From Candidatus Melainabacteria bacterium (GTDB lineage: Bacteria; Cyanobacteriota; Vampirovibrionia; Obscuribacterales; Obscuribacteraceae), in NCBI GenBank assembly GCA_003153555.1, contig PLZS01000138.1:1-44493 (forward strand): a stretch of 44,493 nucleotides of DNA, in the 5' to 3' direction. Of this stretch, positions 33,499-40,954 are shown piece by piece (positions within the stretch are counted from its first letter, which is position 1; the number at the start of each line of letters is the position of its first letter). The notes below the pieces were generated by a model, which ran no database searches, was not told the DNA's origin, and was given only the letters and a program-made list of their open reading frames with translations. A program made the position numbers and the translations under genes.

Positions 33499-33777
33499 AT
33501 GTTGAAGAACGTTTTTAACTTTAAATGGCTACAAGTGGTATTTTTTGCCGGTTGCGCAACTGGCGCAGTTGCCGGTGCTTTAGCTGGTATGGGAATGGGT
33601 TTTGGTGCCGGCCTTTTGTTGGCTCAGAAACCAGGTAAGGATCTAAGAGATGAACTTGCCGATAAGACACTAAACATGGTGGATGGCGTTAAAACTAAAG
33701 CCGGTGAAGTGAGAGAGAAAATGGACACGTTTGTCTCATCACGCCATCACGACGGACAATTCGAAAGTAACAGCTAA
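33499..33777 (+). CDS. YtxH-domain protein
   Basis: This 92-residue protein has one Gly/Ala-rich membrane segment (VVFFAGCATGAVAGALAGMGMGFGAGLLLAQKPGKDLRD), in which the 'G..LL...PG...R' pattern is the YtxH signature. A charged helical tail follows (ADKTLNMVDGVKTKAGEVREKM). YtxH proteins are small, stress-linked envelope proteins without a known activity. I start at ATG 33499; AGTGGGGA lies just ahead. It is flanked by two inverted copies of the dispersed repeat, and its transcript ends at a terminator at 33801. Confidence 0.85.
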   Translation: MLKNVFNFKWLQVVFFAGCATGAVAGALAGMGMGFGAGLLLAQKPGKDLRDELADKTLNMVDGVKTKAGEVREKMDTFVSSRHHDGQFESNS

Positions 33778-33800
33778 TTGCCTTGCTAACTGGCTAATTA

Positions 33801-33832
33801 AACGGATGGCTCCCATGAGTCATCCGTTTTGC
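33801..33832 (+). terminator. Intrinsic terminator after ytxH
   Basis: AACGGATGGCTC and GAGTCATCCGTT form a 12-base stem (one G-T pair) around CCAT, followed by TT and GCTTG. Confidence 0.8.
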
Positions 33833-33913
33833 TTGCAGCTGCCTGAGTTCCAGAGAATACTGCCAATGAGAATTCCCTCTGGCGATACTATATGTGGTGA
33901 AAATGGAGCGCAG

Positions 33914-33942
33914 CAAAAGACCGACGCATTACCGTCGGTCTT
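33914..33942 (-). terminator. Intrinsic terminator of the sigma factor gene
   Basis: On the minus strand AAGACCGACG and CGTCGGTCTT pair perfectly around GTAATG, followed by TTGC. It lies past the repeat copy at 33961, so the repeat is transcribed with the sigma gene. Confidence 0.8.
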
Positions 33943-33960
33943 CTGTGAAGTTATCGGCTC

Positions 33961-34073
33961 GATTATGCCGAGCAGCTTGCGGAGTCGGGCAGCTTGCTGC
34001 AGGAGCCGAGCAGCTTGCTGCATAGGCCCTCCTAGGACAGACCCCACTAGTGTGCATAGGCTATCCTAGGATT
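33961..34073 (-). repeat. Dispersed GC-rich repeat (right arm of inverted pair)
   Basis: Read on the minus strand this copy begins AATCCTAGGATAGCCTATGC and CACACTAGTGGGGTC, then TAGGAGGGCCTATGC, and ends CGGCATAATC. Its first two bases lie inside the stop codon of the sigma factor gene (TAA at 34072-34074). Confidence 0.9.
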
Positions 34074-35073
34074 ACTCGTGCAAATAGTCTTTCAATTTCG
34101 ATGTCACCTTCGATTGGCGTAGGGCTCGTAGAGCTTTTAACTCTATTTGTCTCGTTCTCTCTCTGGTGATACCAACCATCTTTCCGACTTGTTCCAAAGT
34201 GCGTTGCTTACCATCGTTCAGACCGAATCTCAAAATGAGCACATCTCTTTCACGAGGTGTGAGCGTTGAGAGAACCCCTCTAATGTCTGATGCCATTAAG
34301 CTAGCTTCGGTTGAATCCTCAGGTCTTGTTGAATTTTCGTCTTCAACCAACTCAGCTAGCGAGTTATCGTCATCTTCACCGTAAGGTGTGTCTAAAGAAA
34401 GGGGCAAACGGTTGGCGGCCAGAATTTCTTTGACCTTAGTCAGGGTCACGTTCATTCCTGCTGCCAATTCTTCCATCGTTGGTCGACGACCAAGATCCTG
34501 CGATAGTTTTCGCGTCACTTTGCGCAAATTATTGATGGTTTCGACCATGTGCACAGGCACTCTAATCGTGCGTGACTTGTCAGCCAACGCCCGGGTGATG
34601 CCTTGTCTGATCCACCAGGTGGCGTAAGTGGAGAACTTGTAACCACGTTCTGCATCAAATTTTTCAGCGGCCCGGATCAGACCAACGTTGCCTTCCTGGA
34701 TCAGATCCAAGAATGGAAGGCCTCGACCCTGATACTTTTTCGCCACGCTCACAACCAACCTTAGATTGGATTGCACGAGCCGTTTTTTGGCGATCATGTC
34801 GCCTTTGGCGATTCTGCGGGCTAACTCGATTTCTTCTGATGCGGCCAGTAGTTTTATTCGACCAATCGAGCGAAGGTACAACTGAACTGGATCTTCAGCT
34901 ACGAGTCCTCTAGCTCTCGTTCTTGCCGCACGAGGTTCTTCGAAGTCATCAGACTCTTCTTGTCCGATTAGACTTCCATCGATTTCATCTCCGGCGAACG
35001 GAAACCCTGAGGCACCCGGTAACAGGTCATCCAGGTTGTTATCATCTACTGCTACTGCGAACTTTCTTGTCAT
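34072..35073 (-). CDS. RNA polymerase sigma factor, RpoD/SigA family
   Basis: This 333-residue protein is a group 1 or 2 sigma-70 factor. An acidic N-terminal part precedes region 1.2 (DPVQLYLRSIGRIKLL, about 61-76). Region 2 (NLRLVVSVAKKYQGRGLPFLDLIQEGN; KFSTYATWWIRQGITRAL) holds the core binding and -10 recognition residues. Region 3 (RVPVHMVETINNLRK) and region 4 (PRERDVLILRFGL; TLEQVGKMVGITRERTRQIE) follow. A long region 1.1 is lacking, so it could be the housekeeping factor of a compact type or a close paralogue. The stop codon lies at the edge of the dispersed repeat. Confidence 0.93.
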   Translation of the reverse strand: MTRKFAVAVDDNNLDDLLPGASGFPFAGDEIDGSLIGQEESDDFEEPRAARTRARGLVAEDPVQLYLRSIGRIKLLAASEEIELARRIAKGDMIAKKRLVQSNLRLVVSVAKKYQGRGLPFLDLIQEGNVGLIRAAEKFDAERGYKFSTYATWWIRQGITRALADKSRTIRVPVHMVETINNLRKVTRKLSQDLGRRPTMEELAAGMNVTLTKVKEILAANRLPLSLDTPYGEDDDNSLAELVEDENSTRPEDSTEASLMASDIRGVLSTLTPRERDVLILRFGLNDGKQRTLEQVGKMVGITRERTRQIELKALRALRQSKVTSKLKDYLHE

Positions 35074-35320
35074 AGTTTTTCATCGGCGCTTGGCCGCTCT
35101 TATAGATTCCTTGTTGGTACTCGGTCCTCAACATTGGCGTTGTACCAGTAATCCGACTTTTAGAAAGGCGCTGTAAAACCCGCCTATTCAAGACGTAAAA
35201 GATCCTTCTTAAAGCCCGCCAAGATATTGAGACGCCTCTCTTATTTAAATGTTCCGTTTGGCTCTTGGTAATCGGGTTAACCCTAGATCTCGTCCACTTT
35301 ACGGGCTCTTTACTTGTCCT

Positions 35321-36310
35321 TCACTTGAACTTACCGTAACTGTGTAAACCGCCAAAACCGAGCGAATTGAAGCCTAAATATGTCAGCAATGTGAGCAGCA
35401 ATCCTGCGATCGAAACAAGCGACAGTTTCTCGGCGGAAGTTTCATGATGAATGCGCAAATGGATGTAGGCGGCATAGCTTAACCAAGTTACCAGGGCCAT
35501 GGATTCCTTCGGGTCCCATGACCAGTAGGTGCCCCAGGCGTGGTTGGCCCACAGCCCGCCTGTGATCACACCGATGGTGAGCAAGGGAAAGCCAATGGCA
35601 ATGGCGCGATAACTGACGTCGTCGTACAACTCAACTTGCTTCAAGTTGGGTTCTCCTTTCGTATACTTCAAGCTGTACCAAGCACCGATCGTGCCGCACA
35701 GGCTTCCGCCGACGAAAAGAAGTTGCAGCCATTTGGTGTCGACAGCCGTGAATGTACCGAGTCCTATCGCCGTGAATGCCAAAACGATAGTTCCAATCGC
35801 CAGTCCAAGCGATACATTGCGACGGGCATGATACAGCTCAATTAAACCGGACAAACCGCTTAAAAAGAACATGGCGTATGAAACTATTAGTGGTGGCACA
35901 TGAATCTGTCGCCAGTAACTGACAAGGGCCGGCACCAGAGGCGCGATTGTCTGTTGGTTCTGTGGCAACCAACTACCGTATAGGAACATCGTTGCGGCCA
36001 GCAAAGCGGCTAACCAACCCAATTGACGTATACCATAAGCGCTGGCAAGCGCTAAATAACCACCCATAGTTGCCCAAGCAAACCAGAGCAGCGACTCGTA
36101 AAGATTGGCCAGTGGAAAGCGTTGCGCCTCAACTCCTCTGGCAATGATCGCCAGGGTGAGGGCAACGAATCCAACAGCCATGACTATTGAAGCTGCTTTG
36201 AGCATTTTGTCATGCCATTTCTTGACGCCATTTGAGGCTACAAAAACCCAGAACGACATCACCGAAGAGATGCCTGCTGTGTTGGTCAAAGCCAGCTGAA
36301 AATCAGACAT
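35321..36310 (-). CDS. ccsA: Cytochrome c biogenesis protein CcsA (System II)
   Basis: CcsA (ResC) and Ccs1 (ResB) form the System II heme exporter and cytochrome c synthase. This 329-residue protein has about eight membrane helices and the heme-binding tryptophan-rich motif WGTYWSWDPKE near residue 263, with conserved histidines in flanking loops (for example in NHAWGTYW and in HSYGKFK). Length and topology match CcsA. Its start overlaps the end of ResB by eight bases. It provides maturation for c-type cytochromes such as that at 27104. Confidence 0.93.
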   Translation of the reverse strand: MSDFQLALTNTAGISSVMSFWVFVASNGVKKWHDKMLKAASIVMAVGFVALTLAIIARGVEAQRFPLANLYESLLWFAWATMGGYLALASAYGIRQLGWLAALLAATMFLYGSWLPQNQQTIAPLVPALVSYWRQIHVPPLIVSYAMFFLSGLSGLIELYHARRNVSLGLAIGTIVLAFTAIGLGTFTAVDTKWLQLLFVGGSLCGTIGAWYSLKYTKGEPNLKQVELYDDVSYRAIAIGFPLLTIGVITGGLWANHAWGTYWSWDPKESMALVTWLSYAAYIHLRIHHETSAEKLSLVSIAGLLLTLLTYLGFNSLGFGGLHSYGKFK

Positions 36311-37799
36311 TTGAATCGTTACTCCTTGAGGATGTTGGGCTAGATTGCGCCCGGGTCAGACTATCCGAGGACAGTCTAGAAAGCGTCGTCTGATCATCTG
36401 AATGTTCGTACTGCAACTGTGGATCGACAGTCGTCGCTACTACTGGAGCAGGCAATTCAGTTTGAATTGCCTCGATGATTTTCGTGATTAGACGTTCAAA
36501 ACCTACTTTCGATTTCTTTGATTTCCCACCGATTGACACTGCTGAGCCTGCTTCAGAGCCATTCTTGGAGACACTTACCCAAACATGTCTAAAAGGAATT
36601 GCTGCCAGCAGAACGCCACCGATGATGAAGGCAAAGGCTACAAACGTTATTGGTAATCCTGGATCAGATTTATACTGCAAACCAGTCACCGGAATTGGGC
36701 GCAAATACTTGATCTCAACGCTGCCTAGTTTGATCGATTTGCCTTGAGGTATTTCACCGATAAGTTTAGGACTTTCCCATTCAGGGCGTTTGGCGAAAAG
36801 GCGCATCGGCATTGTTTGATTACGCAGCGACAAAATCAAAATCGTTTCTTTATCGAGGGGCAGGAAAGCTGCATAGAGTTTGCCCATCGGACGCAAATCG
36901 AGCGCACGTTCACGACCGTTAAAGGAAACAACCAATTGATCCAGTCCCCAACTTGATTGATAAACGTCAACGCCGTCATAAGAAAGCGGCTCATTGACTG
37001 AGATTTGTTTTTTCTCTAATACTTTACCTTTTGTGTCCACTACGGCCAGGTCTGAGTACCACTGCTTGGCCTCGCCGCTTTCGTAGTCTTCGCGTCTGGT
37101 GGCATCAACGTGCACTTTCCAAGTCGGTAACTTTCCTACCCATTGTTTTGAGTGTTCAGAATCTTGAAAAGAGAGGTTGTCGCCGAGACGAATTGGTTTG
37201 AAGCCAGAAAATCCGGTCCAAGAAGTGATAGTCACGCCCAACAACAAAGACAGCAAACCGATGTGCGTCACAGTCGGCGCATATCTGCCGATCTTGCCAA
37301 ATTCAGCTGCCAGCTGGTCACCGTGAACGACTGTTTTAAAGCCGCGTTGCTGCAACTTTATTTGCATTTTTTCCAGTGTCTCAGCCGGGCTTGCCCCGAC
37401 TGCAAAACTTCTGTTGAAAGGCATTTTGGCAATTTGATCTGGACTGAAAAATTGCAGTGGCAATTTAAGCAAGCGAAGTTTTGGAAAAACTTTTTCGATG
37501 CTGCCAACAACCATATTCATGCTAAGCAAGGCAATCAGAATGAGAAAGAACGGCGTGTGAAAGATGTCGGTCACTCCCCAGTTATGGAGGTTGACGGCCA
37601 TTTCTTCGCCGAATTGTTCGATTACCTTTTCCTGTCCGACAGTTGCTTCTTGTGGACACCAAGCTCCGACCAGAATGGTGGTGGCACAGAGCACCAGTAA
37701 AAATATGGTCAGACGAACTGAAGCAAAAATGGAAATTGGTCCACGAAAAATTGGGCGTGAATTCAGGTCAGCTATTTTGCTTGATTTCTTTTCTGCCAT
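36303..37799 (-). CDS. resB: Cytochrome c biogenesis protein ResB/Ccs1
   Basis: This 498-residue protein is ResB/Ccs1. Three membrane helices lie in the N-terminal half (FASVRLTIFLLVLCATTILVG; FFLILIALLSMNMVV; THIGLLSLLLGVTITSW). A large extracytoplasmic domain follows, and a fourth helix (FVAFAFIIGGVLLAAIPF) near residue 395 precedes a charged cytoplasmic tail. Residues such as the ARKIS-type 'FFLILIALLSMN' region and 'EPLSYDGVDVYQSSWG' are typical. Stop and start codons of the upstream Met8-like gene and this gene overlap by one base (TAATG), so translation is coupled. The last 60 residues are Ser/Thr/Gln-rich and probably disordered. Confidence 0.92.
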   Translation of the reverse strand: MAEKKSSKIADLNSRPIFRGPISIFASVRLTIFLLVLCATTILVGAWCPQEATVGQEKVIEQFGEEMAVNLHNWGVTDIFHTPFFLILIALLSMNMVVGSIEKVFPKLRLLKLPLQFFSPDQIAKMPFNRSFAVGASPAETLEKMQIKLQQRGFKTVVHGDQLAAEFGKIGRYAPTVTHIGLLSLLLGVTITSWTGFSGFKPIRLGDNLSFQDSEHSKQWVGKLPTWKVHVDATRREDYESGEAKQWYSDLAVVDTKGKVLEKKQISVNEPLSYDGVDVYQSSWGLDQLVVSFNGRERALDLRPMGKLYAAFLPLDKETILILSLRNQTMPMRLFAKRPEWESPKLIGEIPQGKSIKLGSVEIKYLRPIPVTGLQYKSDPGLPITFVAFAFIIGGVLLAAIPFRHVWVSVSKNGSEAGSAVSIGGKSKKSKVGFERLITKIIEAIQTELPAPVVATTVDPQLQYEHSDDQTTLSRLSSDSLTRAQSSPTSSRSNDSNV

Positions 37800-38527
37800 T
37801 AAGCTGGTTCTGCCTGTGGCAATTTTTGGCTAAGGATAATTCTTTCGACAATCGAATCAGCTTCCTCGAAACTCTGTCTTTGCAGGGCAAGAAAGATCTC
37901 TTCGGAGTTATACAGTTCTCGGGTTACATTATGGAGATTGCTTTCGTTTTGAAAATGAGGATCGTGCGAAAGGATTGCCAGCTTTTCACTGAGTCGATCC
38001 AGAAACAGAACATATTTGTCGATATGACTGACGAATGAAGCTTCAATGCGCTGCAAAATCGCCCGCTCAGATGCTTGCGAGACGGCATCTGCAGAGACGC
38101 TAATTTTCAGATGTCCTCTCTTTAGAACACTGGGCGTGATGAATGACGAACGTCTGGCGTGATTGACTCCAAAAGCAAGCAAGTTGGCATTCTGAGCTGC
38201 TTCTATGACCTTCCAGTTGCTGGCATCGTCATTGTCCATCGCGAAAACCAGAAAATATGACTTCTCGGTGAATTTAGCTCTATCCGTATCGTCGAATTGT
38301 CGCCGCGCTATTTTCACTCGATCTCCATAGGTGATTTGCAGTTCTTGCAGCTCTGCCATCAGATGTGGTGCTACTACATCAACGTTTGCACCGAAGTCGA
38401 GCAAACGAGTGACCTCCAACAGCGCGTCATTCTGTCCGCCGAAAACAAAAGCCCTTTTCCCCGCAACCTCTATATTGATCGGGTAAAACGACGGCGATTG
38501 TTTAGAATGCGAATCGCTGGAAGTCAT
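37799..38527 (-). CDS. Degenerate siroheme synthase-like (Met8/CysG N-terminal) protein
   Basis: This 242-residue protein aligns with the precursor-2 dehydrogenase/ferrochelatase module (Met8, CysG N-terminus): YPINIEVAGKRAFVFGG (15-31), then a Rossmann-type RLLDFGANVDVVAP and LKISVSADAVSQASERAI. The NAD-binding GGGxVA motif reads GGQNDA (30-35), and the loop with the catalytic Asp (normally NVVDD...F) reads GVNHARRSSF. It may therefore lack dehydrogenase or chelatase activity. The position between polyprenyl synthase and ResB, with coupled start/stop codons to ResB, suggests a heme-related or assembly role. That is inference. Confidence 0.75.
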   Translation of the reverse strand: MTSSDSHSKQSPSFYPINIEVAGKRAFVFGGQNDALLEVTRLLDFGANVDVVAPHLMAELQELQITYGDRVKIARRQFDDTDRAKFTEKSYFLVFAMDNDDASNWKVIEAAQNANLLAFGVNHARRSSFITPSVLKRGHLKISVSADAVSQASERAILQRIEASFVSHIDKYVLFLDRLSEKLAILSHDPHFQNESNLHNVTRELYNSEEIFLALQRQSFEEADSIVERIILSQKLPQAEPA

Positions 38528-38535
38528 TAGCTGCT

Positions 38536-39564
38536 TTAGTTTGTCCTTGTTAATATGTAGTCGACTAATGCTTCGAGAGAACTTTTATAAGGGCTGTTTG
38601 GAATTTGAATCAGGCAATCTTTGGCCGCTCGACCATATTTGCGGGCCATTTCCACTGTCTTTTCGACGCCACCATTCTCGCGAATTACTGTCAGCGCTTT
38701 CTCAGTTCCTTCAGGTTCGTTTATTGCCCGCGTTTTGATCAACCGCTCGAGTGTTTTAGAAGCGGCATCTCCGCGCTCCAGAACAAACAATGTTGGCGCT
38801 GTCAAAATCCCGCTTTGCAAGTCGCTGCCTGCCTCTTTGCCCATTTGGTCGCTTGTGCCGGTGACATCTAAAAGATCATCAACGATTTGAAAACAGAGGC
38901 CCAGATTGCGTCCATATTCTTTTAGTGACGCAACAGTTTCGTCTGAGCAACCATTCAGAATGGCACCGCTATGACTGGCGGCGGCAAACAGTGATGCAGT
39001 TTTGCAAACTGATTTGTGAATGTATGCGTCCCAATCGATTGTCGTTAAATACTGGCCGCGCATTTGTCGAATCTCGCCTGCGCACAGGTCGCCTAGTACT
39101 TGACCATATATTCCGACGATCACTGGATTCATAATCCGGGCCAGGCAAATAGATGCTTGAGCGAAAAGAAGGTCGCCGAGCAGCACAGCGACCCTGTCAT
39201 TCCAACGACGATTGACGGTTTGTTTTCCTCGTCTGAGCGAGGCGCTATCGATAACGTCGTCGTGCACCAGGCTGGCCGTGTGAATCAACTCAGTCAGGAC
39301 CGCCAAAATGATATGCAGCCTGCTGAATTCGAGATCTGGTCTAGACGTCGCTCGTGAAGCTAATAAAACGATGGCCGGACGAAGTCGCTTGCCACCTGCT
39401 TGAAAAATTTGTGCTAAGAGTTCACCAACAAAGGGCGTCTCGTCTATCAAGTTAGTGTTGAGCAATTGCTCAACCTGCACGAGATCCTGCGCTACCGGCT
39501 CCAACAAATTGGAGAGGTCCGCCGTCGAGATTGCTGTGGTTGTGAATCCTGAAGCTGTAGTCAT
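38536..39564 (-). CDS. Polyprenyl diphosphate synthase (long chain)
   Basis: This enzyme builds long trans-isoprenoid chains from FPP/GPP and IPP, used for quinone side chains. Two aspartate-rich motifs are present: LVHDDVIDSASLRRG (FARM) and QIVDDLLDVTG (SARM), plus GGKRLRPAIVLLASRA near the start. The residue at the fifth position before the first motif is small, which fits long products; chain length cannot be fixed. I start at the ATG at 39564 (342 residues); an upstream TTG at 39621 would add 19. It ends eight bases before the Met8-like gene, so an operon with ResB and CcsA is likely. Confidence 0.88.
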   Translation of the reverse strand: MTTASGFTTTAISTADLSNLLEPVAQDLVQVEQLLNTNLIDETPFVGELLAQIFQAGGKRLRPAIVLLASRATSRPDLEFSRLHIILAVLTELIHTASLVHDDVIDSASLRRGKQTVNRRWNDRVAVLLGDLLFAQASICLARIMNPVIVGIYGQVLGDLCAGEIRQMRGQYLTTIDWDAYIHKSVCKTASLFAAASHSGAILNGCSDETVASLKEYGRNLGLCFQIVDDLLDVTGTSDQMGKEAGSDLQSGILTAPTLFVLERGDAASKTLERLIKTRAINEPEGTEKALTVIRENGGVEKTVEMARKYGRAAKDCLIQIPNSPYKSSLEALVDYILTRTN

Positions 39565-39871
39565 GCTTTCGCAGTTGTCATCTGGTTTTGTAAGCTTTCC
39601 ACATTCGCCCGGCAATATCAATTGAGTTCTGCTATTTCCAGCAAAGCGAAGAATAATATTAGGAACGATTTGGCGCTTTTGCTAACAGAAGCCTGGTTTC
39701 GGAGATATTGGCTTCTTAGCGCGATGACAGATTATGTCAGAGCGTTTGAAGAAATCGTAAGGGCCATAAAAGAAACACTCAAATCTTTGCACATAGAGAT
39801 TTTCAGCACACTGCAATCTTTAGTCTTAGGCATAATATACTCATTCAAGAAACCGAACATTTGGGGGCTTT
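39565..39871. other. Divergent intergenic region, no clear gene
   Basis: About 300 bases between the polyprenyl synthase and the AbiTii-like gene. A 97-codon ORF with a TTG start runs through it and out of frame into the AbiTii-like gene; it has no ribosome binding site and is probably spurious. GGCATAATATACTC (about 39829-39842) is a -10-like element for the rightward gene. Confidence 0.4.
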
Positions 39872-40363
39872 GTGCTGCTAGAGCTGAAAAACATGGTCAT
39901 GTCAGGCGATATTAGGCTTGGAGAGGCTCTTGGACGGGCATTGCCTGACGTTCATGGCAAGGTGGCCGATGACCGCATCCTGTGGATGGTCAATGAGATG
40001 AATGGCTATCCCAATGCTCTGGACTGGTACCAACGCCCATCAGATGATTTCCCTCCGTATCGAGTCGTCAGCGGCCAGCTAAAGTCAGTCGATACCCATG
40101 GCAATCTTGGTGACGTTAATCATCCGCTCGCCAGCAAAGGTCGTTACTTCTTGGCCGCTCCAATTTCTTGGTTGGAAGAGGCATCAACTATGGGTGGCAA
40201 TGTCGCTCTGGTTGAGATGCAGGAGTTGAGCGCCCACTTCGCCAAAGCGACCGGCGGTGGAGGAGTGGTTTGCAGTTGTAGTAAAGATGAAGTAAATCGC
40301 ATCTTAGCTAGTTTCAAGCAGAACTTTGTTGCTCTTATAAATGAAGTAGTAGCTAAGAAATAA
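39872..40363 (+). CDS. AbiTii-domain-like protein
   Basis: This 163-residue protein resembles the AbiTii domain (linked to abortive phage infection). The shared features are a helical N-terminus (LLELKNMVMSGDIRLGEALGRAL), the motif W-x4-E-x-NGY (WMVNEMNGY, about residues 38-46) and the P-x-Y-R element (PPYR, about 61-64) followed by a small strand region. The rest (about 90-163) includes a short Gly/Cys stretch and a final helix. The start is GTG, with GGGGG six bases before. Its neighbours are housekeeping genes, with no toxin, nuclease or other defence gene beside it, so a defence role is unproven. Confidence 0.62.
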   Translation: MLLELKNMVMSGDIRLGEALGRALPDVHGKVADDRILWMVNEMNGYPNALDWYQRPSDDFPPYRVVSGQLKSVDTHGNLGDVNHPLASKGRYFLAAPISWLEEASTMGGNVALVEMQELSAHFAKATGGGGVVCSCSKDEVNRILASFKQNFVALINEVVAKK

Positions 40364-40378
40364 AGAGACCCTACTTGG

Positions 40379-40783
40379 CTATTCGCGATAGCCGAGCACT
40401 ACTAATACGCAGGCGCCGCCGTGAATGACGTTCAAGCCAGCGGCTTCTGCTGTGGCTATTGCTTCGGGGCTTTCCGCGCCCGGTTGCATCCACAAATTCT
40501 TTACACCTGCCTTGATGGCGTCATTGACTACTTTTTTAGTCACTGCAGGTGGTGTGATAATCGAAACTGATTCAACTTTTTCGGGTAGGGACAAAAGGTC
40601 TGGATAAGCAGTATTTCCTAGAACTGTCGTGGCATTTGGATTGACTGGATATGCCTTGCGCCCGTGTTGTTGATAACAAACGAAGACTTTGTGTCCATAC
40701 TTATAAGGGTCTTCGCTTGCCCCTACAACTGCCACTGTCGGTGCTGCAAGAAATGTGTCTATTTTTGCGTCTAGCGATTCCAT
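40379..40783 (-). CDS. CoA-binding domain protein (YccU-like)
   Basis: This 134-residue Rossmann protein has the CoA_binding_2 core: VAVVGASEDPYKYGHKVF (about 18-35), YPVNP (about 45-49), and the repeated strand-turn pattern VESVSIITPPAVTKKVV and NLWMQPGAESPEAIATAEAAG. These small proteins bind CoA in crystal structures but have no assigned activity. Its end meets the convergent AbiTii-like gene within 15 bases. A weak GGCTAT/ATAGCC hairpin spans that junction (40377-40393). Confidence 0.88.
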   Translation of the reverse strand: MESLDAKIDTFLAAPTVAVVGASEDPYKYGHKVFVCYQQHGRKAYPVNPNATTVLGNTAYPDLLSLPEKVESVSIITPPAVTKKVVNDAIKAGVKNLWMQPGAESPEAIATAEAAGLNVIHGGACVLVVLGYRE

Positions 40784-40954
40784 TAATCAATTGCTCCTGC
40801 GTCGAAAGTTTTTTGGAGGCAAAGTGCCGACAGAGTTGCTTATTGGAAAAATATTCCAGTCACAAAAGAACGATGTTCGTGTGCCGATCTGGGATACTAA
40901 TAGGCTGCTGTCAGTATACGATGTGCGATCTATTGAACAATCAGAGGGGACACA

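Noticed and set aside
36343..36380. Possible sixth copy of the dispersed repeat in the resB 3' end
   Set aside because: GACTATCCGAGGACAGTC resembles a head unit but is short, palindromic and inside coding sequence; probably chance.
39622..39915. 97-codon ORF before the AbiTii-like gene
   Set aside because: TTG start without ribosome binding site and out-of-frame overlap with a better supported gene.
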